Assembly (NCBI RefSeq): GCF_000334455.1
Contig: NZ_BANX01000036.1
Span: 1 to 64,000, forward strand
Reading direction: 5' to 3'
Length of the DNA stretch: 64,000 nucleotides
Origin: Gordonia soli NBRC 108243
GTDB taxonomy: Bacteria > Actinomycetota > Actinomycetes > Mycobacteriales > Mycobacteriaceae
The translations under genes were made by a program, and so were the position numbers. The notes under the pieces are model-generated. The model saw nothing but the letters and a program-made list of their open reading frames with translations. It had not been told where the DNA came from and did no database searches. Numbering within the stretch: the stretch's first letter is position 1; each line of letters opens with the position of its first letter. Positions 46,471 through 54,465 of the stretch are shown here, piece by piece.

Positions 46471-47342
46471 GCCACCGCACCCCCGCGCACCACATCGGCT
46501 GCGTAGTCGGCGAAGTCACGCGCAGGCCGACCGAGCACCCGCTCGACGTCGCCGGTGACCGAGGCGTTGCGTCCGTCGAACAACGTCCCGAGCAGGGTCA
46601 GGATCAGATCCACCTCGGGCTCCGGTACCCCGACCTCCAACAGGATGCCGCGATAGACCTCCGGCGGGACCGCGGTGTACTCGATGTGTCGGCCCTGTGC
46701 CGTGGCGATTTCGGCTGCCGCATCGGCGAAGGTCAGCAGGCGCGGACCGGTGAGCTCGTAGGTCTGACCCGCGTGCGGATTGATTCCCTCGGTCGTGTCG
46801 ACCAGAGCTGCGACCGCCACCTCGGCGATGTCGTCGGTGTCGATGAAGGGCTCACCCACAGGCGCGACCGCCAGCGTCAGGGACCCCTGTGCGAGTTCTT
46901 CGGCGAACGGGCCCTCGCTGAAGTTCTGATCGAACCAGGCGCAGGAGAGCACCGTGGATTCGGCAGCGGCATCGTGGACGACACGCCCCGCGGCGTCGGC
47001 CTCCGCCTCGCCGCGACCGGCGAGCAGGACCAGCCGTCGGACGCCGGCGGCATCGGCCAACCGGACGAACTCGCCGATGTCGCCGAGCGCGGCAGGCACG
47101 ACGAGGTCGGGTTGGTAGGTGATGTAGGCGGCGACCACACCGTCGAGCGCGGGCGCCCAGGTGGAGCGGTCCGACCAGTCGAACGCGGTGGCGCTCGATC
47201 GGCTGGCCCGGCGGTTCGCGATGCCCCGGGCGTCGAGGATGTCGGCGACCCGGCGGCCGGTCTTACCGGTCGCGCCGACCACGAGGATCGGACCGGCGGC
47301 GGTGTCGTGGTTCTGGGGTGTGGTGGTTCCTGGCGTTGTCAT
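46467..47342 (-). CDS. NmrA-family NAD(P)H-binding protein
   Basis: The 291-residue protein starts its Rossmann domain with ILVVGATGKTGRRVADIL (about 19-36) and continues with RRLVLLAGRGEAEA and CAWFDQNFSEGPF, typical of atypical SDRs of the NmrA/HSCARG type. It could be a reductase or a redox-sensing binder. ATG 47342 was chosen from fold and context, with only weak GGGT upstream. It is divergent from an AraC gene 93 bp away, which probably controls it together with the DUF1772 gene. Confidence 0.85.
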   Translation of the reverse strand: MTTPGTTTPQNHDTAAGPILVVGATGKTGRRVADILDARGIANRRASRSSATAFDWSDRSTWAPALDGVVAAYITYQPDLVVPAALGDIGEFVRLADAAGVRRLVLLAGRGEAEADAAGRVVHDAAAESTVLSCAWFDQNFSEGPFAEELAQGSLTLAVAPVGEPFIDTDDIAEVAVAALVDTTEGINPHAGQTYELTGPRLLTFADAAAEIATAQGRHIEYTAVPPEVYRGILLEVGVPEPEVDLILTLLGTLFDGRNASVTGDVERVLGRPARDFADYAADVVRGGAVA

Positions 47343-47435
47343 GGACCCAGTACAGCCCGGACCAGCGAGACGATCCATCGATCATCCGCTCGATTACATA
47401 CGTGAACGTCTCGACAATCGCGTAGCGTCTCGCTC

Positions 47436-48380
47436 ATGGACGCCCTCGGAAGTCTTCTCAACGGCCCGCGCGCACAGCAGGCGATGTTGTTGCGGATGGT
47501 CATGACCGAGCCATGGGCGGTCCGGATCGAGGACGAGTCGCCGATGACGGTCGTGGCCGTCACCCGAGGCACCCTGCTGGTGACCTACGACGACGGCGAA
47601 CACCGCGAGATCACCCCGGGTCAGGTCGCGCTGTTCCGCGGCACCCATCACTACACGATCGGCGACGCCGTCGACTCACCGCTCGTCGCCCACATCGACG
47701 CTCGCGGAGACTGTTACGACCCCACCGGCACCTACAGCGTCGCCGAACCCATGTCGCTCGGCGTGCGGTCGTGGGGCAACGCGACCGGCGAGACGACCGC
47801 CGACTCGGTGATGCTCATCGGCGCCTACCTCTTGGGCGAGGTCGGCCGGCGCCTGCTCTCCGCACTGGATCGGCTCACCGTGGTCGACCTCACCGACGAT
47901 CCGCTCATCGCGATGATGGAACTCGAGATCGTCCGCGACGCACCGGCCCAGGAGGCGGTCCTCAACCGACTCCTCGACCTGATCCTGGTCACCGCCCTGC
48001 GCCGGTCGATGGAGTCGGGACAGGCCCAGACACCGGCGTGGTACGCCGCGCACAACGATCCCATCGTCGGACACGCACTCCGGTTGCTCCACAACAACAT
48101 CGAGCGGCCGTGGACGGTGGCCTCACTGGCATCGGCGACCGGCGTGTCCCGAGCCGTGCTGGCCCGACGGTTCACCGAACTCGTCGGCGAGCCACCGATG
48201 GGATATCTCGCGAACTGGCGGGTGTCGGTCGCGTCGGAACTCCTCGCCGACAGCGGCTCGACGCTGGCCGCGATCGCCGCTCGGGTCGGCTACGGCACCC
48301 CGTTCGCGTTGAGTGCCGCCTTCAAGAGGCATCGCGGAATGAGTCCGGCCGACTACCGTCGCGGCCTGGCCGCCGTCTGA
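47436..48380 (+). CDS. AraC-family regulator with N-terminal cupin
   Basis: The 314-residue protein has a cupin-like sensor (MTVVAVTRGTLLVTYDDGEH, PGQVALFRGTHHYTI) and two AraC helix-turn-helix units at the C-terminus (WTVASLASATGVSRAVLARR and LAAIAARVGYGTPFALSAAF then KRHRGMSPADYRR). This subtype (AraC_binding_2/cupin_6) often controls a divergent oxidoreductase gene, which fits the NmrA gene here. Confidence 0.88.
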   Translation: MDALGSLLNGPRAQQAMLLRMVMTEPWAVRIEDESPMTVVAVTRGTLLVTYDDGEHREITPGQVALFRGTHHYTIGDAVDSPLVAHIDARGDCYDPTGTYSVAEPMSLGVRSWGNATGETTADSVMLIGAYLLGEVGRRLLSALDRLTVVDLTDDPLIAMMELEIVRDAPAQEAVLNRLLDLILVTALRRSMESGQAQTPAWYAAHNDPIVGHALRLLHNNIERPWTVASLASATGVSRAVLARRFTELVGEPPMGYLANWRVSVASELLADSGSTLAAIAARVGYGTPFALSAAFKRHRGMSPADYRRGLAAV

Positions 48381-48492
48381 GTTCGCGTCCTCGCTCGATC
48401 ACCCGCACCGCCCACCGTTCTCGACCCCTGTCGTTCGGCCCCTGTCGGTCGGATGACAGGTGTCAGTGCCATCACATGATTCACTGATAGCC

Positions 48493-49800
48493 ATGTCCGT
48501 CCTGTCGTCCGTCACCGGCGCCGCCCGGCGTCTGCCGTTCGGCATCGGCACGGTCTCCATCGTGCTGGTCGCAGCGCTGATCGCCTGCGTGGGAGTGGTG
48601 CTCGCCATGGGCACTCCCGACACCCCGGACTCCTACGAATCGGGGCTGCTCCGTAGTTATCCGAATGCACCGGCGGTGGCGTGGACCCAGTCGAGCGACA
48701 CACTCCCGGGTTTCGGCGCCGACACCGACATCCAGGTCGTCGACACCTGGCAGGAGAGTTGGCTGCTCGCGTACCCGTCCGGTATCGGACGCGCCTTCCT
48801 GGCCGTCGATCGTCGGACCGGGGCCCCGCTGTGGGACAAGCCGGTCATCTCGGGTCTCGGCGGATGCGCCTTCGACAGCACCGGGACCGTCGGCTGCGCG
48901 GTCAAGGTCGGGACCGTGCCCGACGGCTTCTACGTGGTCGACGACGACGGCACGCCGCGATCGCGGTCGCCATTGGACGACACTGCGGACGTCGTGGGCC
49001 TCGGGTCGGCATTCCTGCGCATCGACCAGGCGGGGTACGGCGTCTCGGTGCGCACGCCTGCGGGTAAGACCCTGTGGAACCGCACCTTCGCTGCGGCCGC
49101 AGCGGCGCGGGTGGAGTACGGGGTCGTGGTGATCTCCACGGTCGACGGCTCCGAGTTCGTCGTCGACCCCCGCACCGGCGCCGACCGGGTGGCCTGTTCG
49201 GTCTGCGAGATCACCGTGTACCCGAGCGGTATCACCGTCCAGCACAACGAGTTCGGCGACGAACACACCGACACGTACGGCCTGAGCAACGGTTCCCTCA
49301 CCGACAAGCCGGTGTGGTCGGGACGTGGACTGCGCGTCGTGCCGGGACCCACCGTCCTGCCGGTGCTGACCGGCGTCGGCGCGGCGCAGATCCAGGCAGG
49401 CCAGGGACGGTACGAGATGCGCGATCCGGCGGACTCCGAGGCGTTGTGGCAGATCACCGATCCGGAACTCTCGAAGGCCAACACCCGCCCATGTGGCAGC
49501 GATGTGGCCTTTGCCCTCAAGGACCGTTCCCGCGTGGTCTACGACCTCGCGGATGGCAATCGGATCGGCACGTTCGGCGTCCCGTCGCTGGACAGTCCCG
49601 ACACCAACTTGGATCAGCTCCGCTGCGTGGGCTCGTCCGGCGACACCCTGGTGTTCGCCAACCCGAACCAGCTGACGGCCTTCGACGCGCGTCGCGGGTC
49701 GGTGCGATGGGAACTCCCCGTGATCGGCACGACGCAGGTCGTCGACGGCTACATCGTGCTCACCCAGGGCACCTCGCTGTCGGTGCTCCGACCCAACTGA
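48493..49800 (+). CDS. Membrane-anchored PQQ-like beta-propeller protein
   Basis: The 435-residue product has one N-terminal membrane helix (GTVSIVLVAALIACVGVVLA) and a large outside part with repeated blades such as RAFLAVDRRTGAPLWDKPV, EFVVDPRTGADRV and LTAFDARRGSVRWELPV, as in BamB/PQQ-like propellers. Paired cysteines (CSVC) may form a disulfide. Function is unknown. The frame also allows GTG 48460 with a weak GGATGACAG site; I use ATG 48493. It stands alone between the AraC gene and a lytic transglycosylase gene. Confidence 0.78.
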   Translation: MSVLSSVTGAARRLPFGIGTVSIVLVAALIACVGVVLAMGTPDTPDSYESGLLRSYPNAPAVAWTQSSDTLPGFGADTDIQVVDTWQESWLLAYPSGIGRAFLAVDRRTGAPLWDKPVISGLGGCAFDSTGTVGCAVKVGTVPDGFYVVDDDGTPRSRSPLDDTADVVGLGSAFLRIDQAGYGVSVRTPAGKTLWNRTFAAAAAARVEYGVVVISTVDGSEFVVDPRTGADRVACSVCEITVYPSGITVQHNEFGDEHTDTYGLSNGSLTDKPVWSGRGLRVVPGPTVLPVLTGVGAAQIQAGQGRYEMRDPADSEALWQITDPELSKANTRPCGSDVAFALKDRSRVVYDLADGNRIGTFGVPSLDSPDTNLDQLRCVGSSGDTLVFANPNQLTAFDARRGSVRWELPVIGTTQVVDGYIVLTQGTSLSVLRPN

Positions 49801-49963
49801 GCTGGCGGTACTCCCACCCCATCGAGCTGTCGGCGCCGACACCACCCAACTCGCACCCCGAAACGGACATTCCGCCCTACTCGTGGGACGTCTCACACAG
49901 GCCCCGACAGATGCCTAATGACCAGCGGCTTCCCCGGCATTGCTCAGCAAACGCTCAGAGTAT

Positions 49964-49980
49964 GTAACGGATAGATAACA
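49964..49980. promoter_or_regulatory. GTAACG-N5-ATAACA direct repeat upstream of the transglycosylase
   Basis: GTAACG (49964-49969) and ATAACA (49975-49980) are 11 bp apart, one helical turn, in an AT-rich patch. The layout is similar to the direct-repeat sites I recall for the response regulator MtrA, which controls cell-wall hydrolase genes. Assignment is by resemblance and gene type only. The rest of 49801-50089 shows no gene. Confidence 0.35.
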
Positions 49981-50089
49981 GCACGCTCACGAACTCATGT
50001 ACGGTCGGGCCCGGATTTCTGCCGGACTCGTGTCGGGCCGGAGATCGAGTAATTCAGTTCGACGCGATGTGAATCGGTGGTGTGCAGAC

Positions 50090-50899
50090 GTGGGTAAGCA
50101 TTCGAAGCAGCGGAAGAAACGGTCCCCGTGGGTGGTGACCGCGCTGGTCCCGGTCGGAGTGCTCGCCGGAGCCGCGGCCGCAGGTGCCAACGAGGCCGGC
50201 CCGAGTCTCACCTCGCCGGCCCCGGCCGCGCACCCCGCCGCCGACACCACACCCGAGAAGATCGGTTCGGGGAGCCCAGCGACCGGTGGGCCCGCAGGAC
50301 CGGACACCACCGACGCCACCGTGCGCAAGGTCTCCCAGCCGCCCGCCCCGATCCGTCAGGCACCGCCGCCCCCGCCGCCCCCCAGCGTCGCCAGTGGCGC
50401 GGTCCCGGCCATCAACTACCAGGCGTACCGCGCGGCCGCCGACTCCGTCGACAAGTCGAGCCCCGGCTGTCGGATCGGCTGGACGCTCATCGCGGGCATC
50501 GGCAAGGTCGAGTCGCATCACGCCAACAACGGTGACGCGGACGCCAAGGGCACGCTGCGCACCCCGATCTACGGCCCGACTCTCGACGGCTCGCTTGCCG
50601 GCAACGAGGTCATCACCGACACCGACGGTGGCAGCATCGACGGTGATCCGGTGCACGACCGCGCGGTCGGTCCGATGCAGTTCATCCCGGCGACCTGGGA
50701 GAAGTACGGCGCCGACGGCAACGGCGACGGCAAGGCCGATCCGCAGAACATCTACGACGCAGCCCTGGCGACCGGGCGCTACCTGTGCGACGACCACCTC
50801 GATCTCAGCACCGCCGCCGCCCAGGTCTCGGCCATCCTCCGATACAACAACTCGATGGAATACGTCGACAACGTGCTCGGGTTCGCCAAGTCCTACTGA
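50090..50899 (+). CDS. Secreted lytic transglycosylase
   Basis: The 269-residue protein has a basic start (GKHSKQRKKR), a signal helix (WVVTALVPVGVLAGAAAAG), a Pro-rich linker with a PPPPPPP run, and a C-terminal SLT domain. The catalytic Glu is in IAGIGKVESHHANNG (about 150), followed by AVGPMQFIPATWEKYG and a calcium-loop-like GADGNGDGKADPQN. It would cut peptidoglycan glycan strands outside the membrane, like MltB-type enzymes. I use GTG 50090 because the basic N-region starts there; ATG 49997 gives an implausible leader. Confidence 0.87.
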   Translation: MGKHSKQRKKRSPWVVTALVPVGVLAGAAAAGANEAGPSLTSPAPAAHPAADTTPEKIGSGSPATGGPAGPDTTDATVRKVSQPPAPIRQAPPPPPPPSVASGAVPAINYQAYRAAADSVDKSSPGCRIGWTLIAGIGKVESHHANNGDADAKGTLRTPIYGPTLDGSLAGNEVITDTDGGSIDGDPVHDRAVGPMQFIPATWEKYGADGNGDGKADPQNIYDAALATGRYLCDDHLDLSTAAAQVSAILRYNNSMEYVDNVLGFAKSY

Positions 50900-50946
50900 G
50901 CCGGGCAAGGGCGAGGCACCCGAGAAAGGTCAGCCCGACCGTGTCT

Positions 50947-52230
50947 TCACTCGCTGCGGAAGAACGCCTGCAGCGCAGCGGAATACATCCACACGTCCTC
51001 GGCTCCCATGAGCTCTCGGGCGCTGTGCATGGCCAACTGGGGCGCGCCGACATCGACCGTGATGATCCCCGTCCGGGCCGCCGTGATGGGGCCGATGGTC
51101 GAGCCACACGGTAGGTCGGCGCGGTGCACGTAGCGCTGCAGCGGGACACCGGCGGTCTCACAGGCGAGCGCGAAGACCGCCTCTCCCACCGCATCCGAGG
51201 CGTATCGGAGATTCTGGTTGACCTTGAGCACCGGTCCGCCGTCGATGGCGATCCGGTGGCCGGGCTCATGACGTTCCACATGGCCGGGGTGCGTGGCGTG
51301 CGCCATGTCCCCCGACACACAGATGCTCGACGCCAGGGAGCGTAGGTAATCGGCGCGGTCGCCGTTGAGCGACAACACGATACGTTCCAAGATGCTGGAC
51401 AGCAGGTCGGATGCGGCGCCTCGCTCGGAGCCGCTGCCCACCTCTTCGTGGTCGAAGAGGGCAAGCACGGTCGTGTTCACCGGATCATCTGCGTCGAGCA
51501 ATGCGCGGAGACCCGTGTAACAGGTCCCCTGGTTGTCCAGTCGCGGGGCACTGAGGAGCGCCTCGTCGGGGCCCACCAACCGGGACGGCGACACGTCGTG
51601 TGTCATCAACTCCCAGCCCAGCACCGTCGACGGGTCGACCCCCGCGTACTCCGCCACCCAGCCCAGGACGTCGGGGAGTCGGTCGCCGATGCTCCAGATC
51701 CCGTCGAGGTGACGTTGCGGATCGGGATGGACACCCTTGCGGTCCTCGGACAGGTGGATCGCCAGCTGCGGCACACGCAGCACCGGCTCGGTCACATGGA
51801 CGAGCGTGTGCGCCACCGAATCCCCCACGCGGTGCGCGAGCCGACCCGACAAGCCGAGATCGCGGTCGAGCCACGAGTTGAGCCACGCTCCGCCGTACGG
51901 TTCGAGCGCGACGGTGCCGACGCCGGCGACCACCCGGTCGGGGTTCTGTTTCACCCGCAGGTTCGGACTGTCGGTGTGACCGCCGACGATGCGGAAACCG
52001 CCGGCCGGGTCGCCGTCGACCGCCGAGGCGCCGTTCCAGGCGACCAACGATCCGCCGCGGATGACGTAGTGGCGTCCGGTCGCCGGCTCCCACGGCTGGT
52101 CCTCGTACACCCGGCGGTACCCGGCGTCGTCCAAGGTGCGCGCAACTGTCGCCACCACGTGAAACGGCGACGGGGAAGCATCGATGAACTCGCCCAGCCC
52201 GGAGGCGGTCGCGGTGGTCGCCAGGGTCAC
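50947..52230 (-). CDS. M18-family aspartyl/general aminopeptidase
   Basis: The 427-residue metallopeptidase has the M18 marks: SPSPFHVVATVARTL (about 19-33), the zinc His in IVGGHTDSPNLRVKQ (about 82-96), LDNQGTCYTGLRALL, the metal/catalytic acids in ALFDHEEVGSGSERGA (about 257-272) and the C-terminal DVGAPQLAMHSARELMG. It removes N-terminal residues from peptides in the cytosol. It is 10 nt after purQ on the same strand. The M. tuberculosis homologue pepC (Rv0800) is also near purSQ. Confidence 0.92.
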   Translation of the reverse strand: MTLATTATASGLGEFIDASPSPFHVVATVARTLDDAGYRRVYEDQPWEPATGRHYVIRGGSLVAWNGASAVDGDPAGGFRIVGGHTDSPNLRVKQNPDRVVAGVGTVALEPYGGAWLNSWLDRDLGLSGRLAHRVGDSVAHTLVHVTEPVLRVPQLAIHLSEDRKGVHPDPQRHLDGIWSIGDRLPDVLGWVAEYAGVDPSTVLGWELMTHDVSPSRLVGPDEALLSAPRLDNQGTCYTGLRALLDADDPVNTTVLALFDHEEVGSGSERGAASDLLSSILERIVLSLNGDRADYLRSLASSICVSGDMAHATHPGHVERHEPGHRIAIDGGPVLKVNQNLRYASDAVGEAVFALACETAGVPLQRYVHRADLPCGSTIGPITAARTGIITVDVGAPQLAMHSARELMGAEDVWMYSAALQAFFRSE

Positions 52231-52240
52231 GGCTCTCCGA

Positions 52241-52921
52241 TCAGACCGACGCGAGAACCGAGTCGATCACCGAGTAGAACAGTCCGAGTCCGTCATCGCT
52301 GGGACCGGTCAGCGGCTCCGTGGCGTGCTCGGGGTGCGGCATCAGCCCGACGACGCGGCCGTCGGGACTCGCGATGCCGGCGATGTCGAGAGCCGAGCCG
52401 TTGGGATTGCCTCCCGCGTAGCGGAAGACGATCCGGCCCTCGCCCTCGAGCTCCTCCAGCGTCCGCTGCGAGGCGACGTACCGACCCTCGCCGGACTTGA
52501 GCGGGATCAGGATCTCGGCATCGCGCTCGAATCGGGTCGACCACGCGGTCGTGTTCGACTCGACGCGCAGCCACTCGTCGCGGCAGACGAAGTGCAATCC
52601 ATCGTTGCGAGCCAGCGCCCCGGGCAGCAGCCCTGCCTCACACAGCACCTGGAAACCGTTGCAGATGCCGAGGACCGGGAGGCCTTTGGCCGCCGCCTCC
52701 ACGACCGCGCCCATCACCGGGGCGAACCGCGCGATGGCACCGGCACGGAGGTAGTCGCCGTAGGAGAAGCCGCCGGGGACCACGACCGCGTCGACGCCCT
52801 TCAGGTCGGCATCGCCGTGCCACAGGGCGACCGGCTCGGCGCCCGCGAGGCGGGCGGCGCGCGCGGCGTCCACGTCGTCGAGGGTGCCGGGGAAGGTGAT
52901 GACTCCGATACGAGCGGTCAC
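52241..52921 (-). CDS. purQ: FGAM synthase glutaminase subunit PurQ
   Basis: The 226-residue class I amidotransferase supplies ammonia to PurL in the fourth step of purine synthesis. The nucleophile Cys87 is in LPVLGICNGFQVL, and the catalytic His/Glu pair is in LMPHPEHATEP near the C-terminus. It follows purS by 9 nt. PurL itself is not in the window. Confidence 0.95.
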   Translation of the reverse strand: MTARIGVITFPGTLDDVDAARAARLAGAEPVALWHGDADLKGVDAVVVPGGFSYGDYLRAGAIARFAPVMGAVVEAAAKGLPVLGICNGFQVLCEAGLLPGALARNDGLHFVCRDEWLRVESNTTAWSTRFERDAEILIPLKSGEGRYVASQRTLEELEGEGRIVFRYAGGNPNGSALDIAGIASPDGRVVGLMPHPEHATEPLTGPSDDGLGLFYSVIDSVLASV

Positions 52922-52930
52922 GTCGAGCCC

Positions 52931-53173
52931 CTATTCGCCCGCGACGCGGGACACGTTGAAGTTCTCGATGACCGTGTTGGTCAGCAATTCCTCGGCGATC
53001 CGCTCCAGGGTCACGTCGTCGACCGAGTCGTCGACCTCGAGCTCGAATCGCTTGCCCTGCCGGACATCGGCGACACCGCCGAAGCCCAGTCGTCCGAGCG
53101 CTCCGACGATCGCCTGGCCCTGCGGGTCGAGGATCTCGGCCTTGGGCATCACATCGACCACCACACGTGCCAT
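52931..53173 (-). CDS. purS: FGAM synthase subunit PurS
   Basis: The 80-residue protein (ARVVVDVMPKAEILDPQGQA, then GFGGVADVRQGKRFELEVD) is the small subunit that joins PurQ and PurL. AAGGAG lies 12 nt before the ATG. It is the first gene of purS-purQ, and its leader holds a strong hairpin at 53200-53232. Confidence 0.95.
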   Translation of the reverse strand: MARVVVDVMPKAEILDPQGQAIVGALGRLGFGGVADVRQGKRFELEVDDSVDDVTLERIAEELLTNTVIENFNVSRVAGE

Positions 53174-53199
53174 GGGGACAGGGGCTCCTTCGTCGTCTC

Positions 53200-53232
53200 G
53201 CGGGCTGGTCGCAGATGTCGGCGACCACCCGC
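53200..53232 (-). promoter_or_regulatory. Hairpin in the purS leader
   Basis: GCGGGCTGGTCGC (53200-53212) pairs with GCGACCACCCGC (53221-53232) with one bulged base and an 8-nt loop. It ends 26 nt before the purS ATG, just upstream of the ribosome site. It could act in regulation of purSQ or simply protect the mRNA end. It does not match a purine riboswitch. Confidence 0.55.
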
Positions 53233-53241
53233 TCGCTTCAC

Positions 53242-53268
53242 CTCCCGGGCGCCGGTGGCCGACGGGAG
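53242..53268 (-). terminator. Hairpin after the glutathione peroxidase gene
   Basis: CTCCCG (53242-53247) and CGGGAG (53263-53268) pair around a 15-nt loop that itself is GGC/GCC rich. It lies 34 nt beyond the peroxidase stop (53303) and before the purS leader hairpin, so it may end the peroxidase transcript. Confidence 0.45.
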
Positions 53269-53302
53269 ACTGCGGTCAGTTTACCGGGTGCCCCTCACCG
53301 GG

Positions 53303-53785
53303 TCAGAGGACGGATTCGATGGCGCTGATGACCTCCGGCGCAGTGGGCTCGGTACGCGGCCGGAAGCGGTTGACGACCCGACCGTCGGAGTCGACGAGGA
53401 ACTTCTCGAAGTTCCACTGGACGTCTCCCGCCTCACCGTCGGCATCGGTCGCCTTGGTGAGCTCCTGGAAGAGCGGATGCTGGTCGTCGCCCTTGACATC
53501 GGACTTCTCCAGCAGCGGGAAGCTGACCCCGTAGGTCGTCGAGCAGAAGGTGGCGATCTCCTCCGCGGTGCCGGGCTCCTGTCCCATGAACTGGTTGCAC
53601 GGCACACCCACGACGGTCAGACCGCGGTCGCGGTAGGTCGATGCGATCTCTTCCAGCCCGGTGTACTGCGGCGTGAGTCCGCACTTGCTCGCGACGTTGA
53701 CCACCAGCAGCGGACCGCTGAAGTCGGCGAGGGAGAGCGTCGAACCGTCGAGTGCCGTGACCGGGATGTCCTTGAGGTTGCTCAT
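53303..53785 (-). CDS. Thiol (glutathione-type) peroxidase
   Basis: The 160-residue protein has the peroxidatic Cys in NVASKCGLTPQYTGL (Cys35), GVPCNQFMGQEPG with the partner Gln65, and the Trp-Asn segment VQWNFEKFLVD. The active residue is Cys, not selenocysteine. In actinobacteria lacking glutathione it probably uses thioredoxin. ATG 53785 starts the fold; no strong ribosome site is visible. It is divergent from the MarR/EmrB pair. Confidence 0.9.
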   Translation of the reverse strand: MSNLKDIPVTALDGSTLSLADFSGPLLVVNVASKCGLTPQYTGLEEIASTYRDRGLTVVGVPCNQFMGQEPGTAEEIATFCSTTYGVSFPLLEKSDVKGDDQHPLFQELTKATDADGEAGDVQWNFEKFLVDSDGRVVNRFRPRTEPTAPEVISAIESVL

Positions 53786-53919
53786 GGGTTCGACACTAAC
53801 GCTGCGTCGTCGGTCACCTCCGCGAAAAGTGTCCCCGATCACACTGAGCTGCGGTTTTGTGTGCGAAGTCACCATTAGTTGTGCTGGCGAGATAGTTGCG
53901 TGGGCGTTAGCTTTATCCG

Positions 53920-54465
53920 GTGAGCACCGCTGAACAGTCCCCCTCCACCGCACCCGAGGTGTCGGTGGACGAGGCCTGTTCGACGATGATCGCGTTCCTC
54001 GACCGGCTGAGCTGCCTCGGCAAGGCCCATGCGATGGACACCCTGGCATCGACCGACCTGACGTTCTCGCAATTGCGGGTCGTCTTCGCGCTCTACTCGC
54101 ATCGCTCCGACGAGGGTGTGGCGATGTCGGTCAACGAGATCGCCGACCAGGTCGGCCTCTCACTCGCCGCGACCGGGCGCGTCGTCGACAAGTTGGTCGG
54201 CGCCGGGCTGGTGGACCGACGCGAAGACGCATCCGACAGACGCGTCAAGCGTGTCTCCCTCACCGACGAGGGACGCCACCTGGTCGATTCGCAGCTGACC
54301 ATCAAGCAGGACCTCATCCGTATGTTCATCGCCCGCCTGCCCGCAACGGTGCGGACTCACCTGCGGGCCGCACTCCTCCCGATCGTCGACGCCGACACCG
54401 ACTACTTCGAACTCCCGAACACCGCGGCCGCAGCCCGGTCCGACTCACAGAAAGCCTGCTCATGA
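53920..54465 (+). CDS. MarR-family transcriptional regulator
   Basis: The 181-residue winged-helix protein has LTFSQLRVVFALYSHR, then VNEIADQVGLSLAATGRVVD (recognition helix, about 67-86) and the wing GLVDRREDASDRRVKRVSLT. It starts at GTG. Its stop overlaps the start of an EmrB-type pump by 4 nt, so it very likely regulates the pump in response to drugs. Upstream (53786-53919) there are TAGTTG direct repeats and a distant CTAACGC/GCGTTAG pair but no clean operator. Confidence 0.9.
   Translation: MSTAEQSPSTAPEVSVDEACSTMIAFLDRLSCLGKAHAMDTLASTDLTFSQLRVVFALYSHRSDEGVAMSVNEIADQVGLSLAATGRVVDKLVGAGLVDRREDASDRRVKRVSLTDEGRHLVDSQLTIKQDLIRMFIARLPATVRTHLRAALLPIVDADTDYFELPNTAAAARSDSQKACS

Noticed and set aside
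49801..50089. c-di-AMP (ydaO-type) riboswitch before the cell-wall hydrolase gene
   Set aside because: Such riboswitches often precede actinobacterial hydrolases, but I could not find the conserved core sequences here.
53174..53232. Purine riboswitch in front of purS
   Set aside because: The hairpin is a single long helix; the three-way junction and conserved loops of purine riboswitches are absent.
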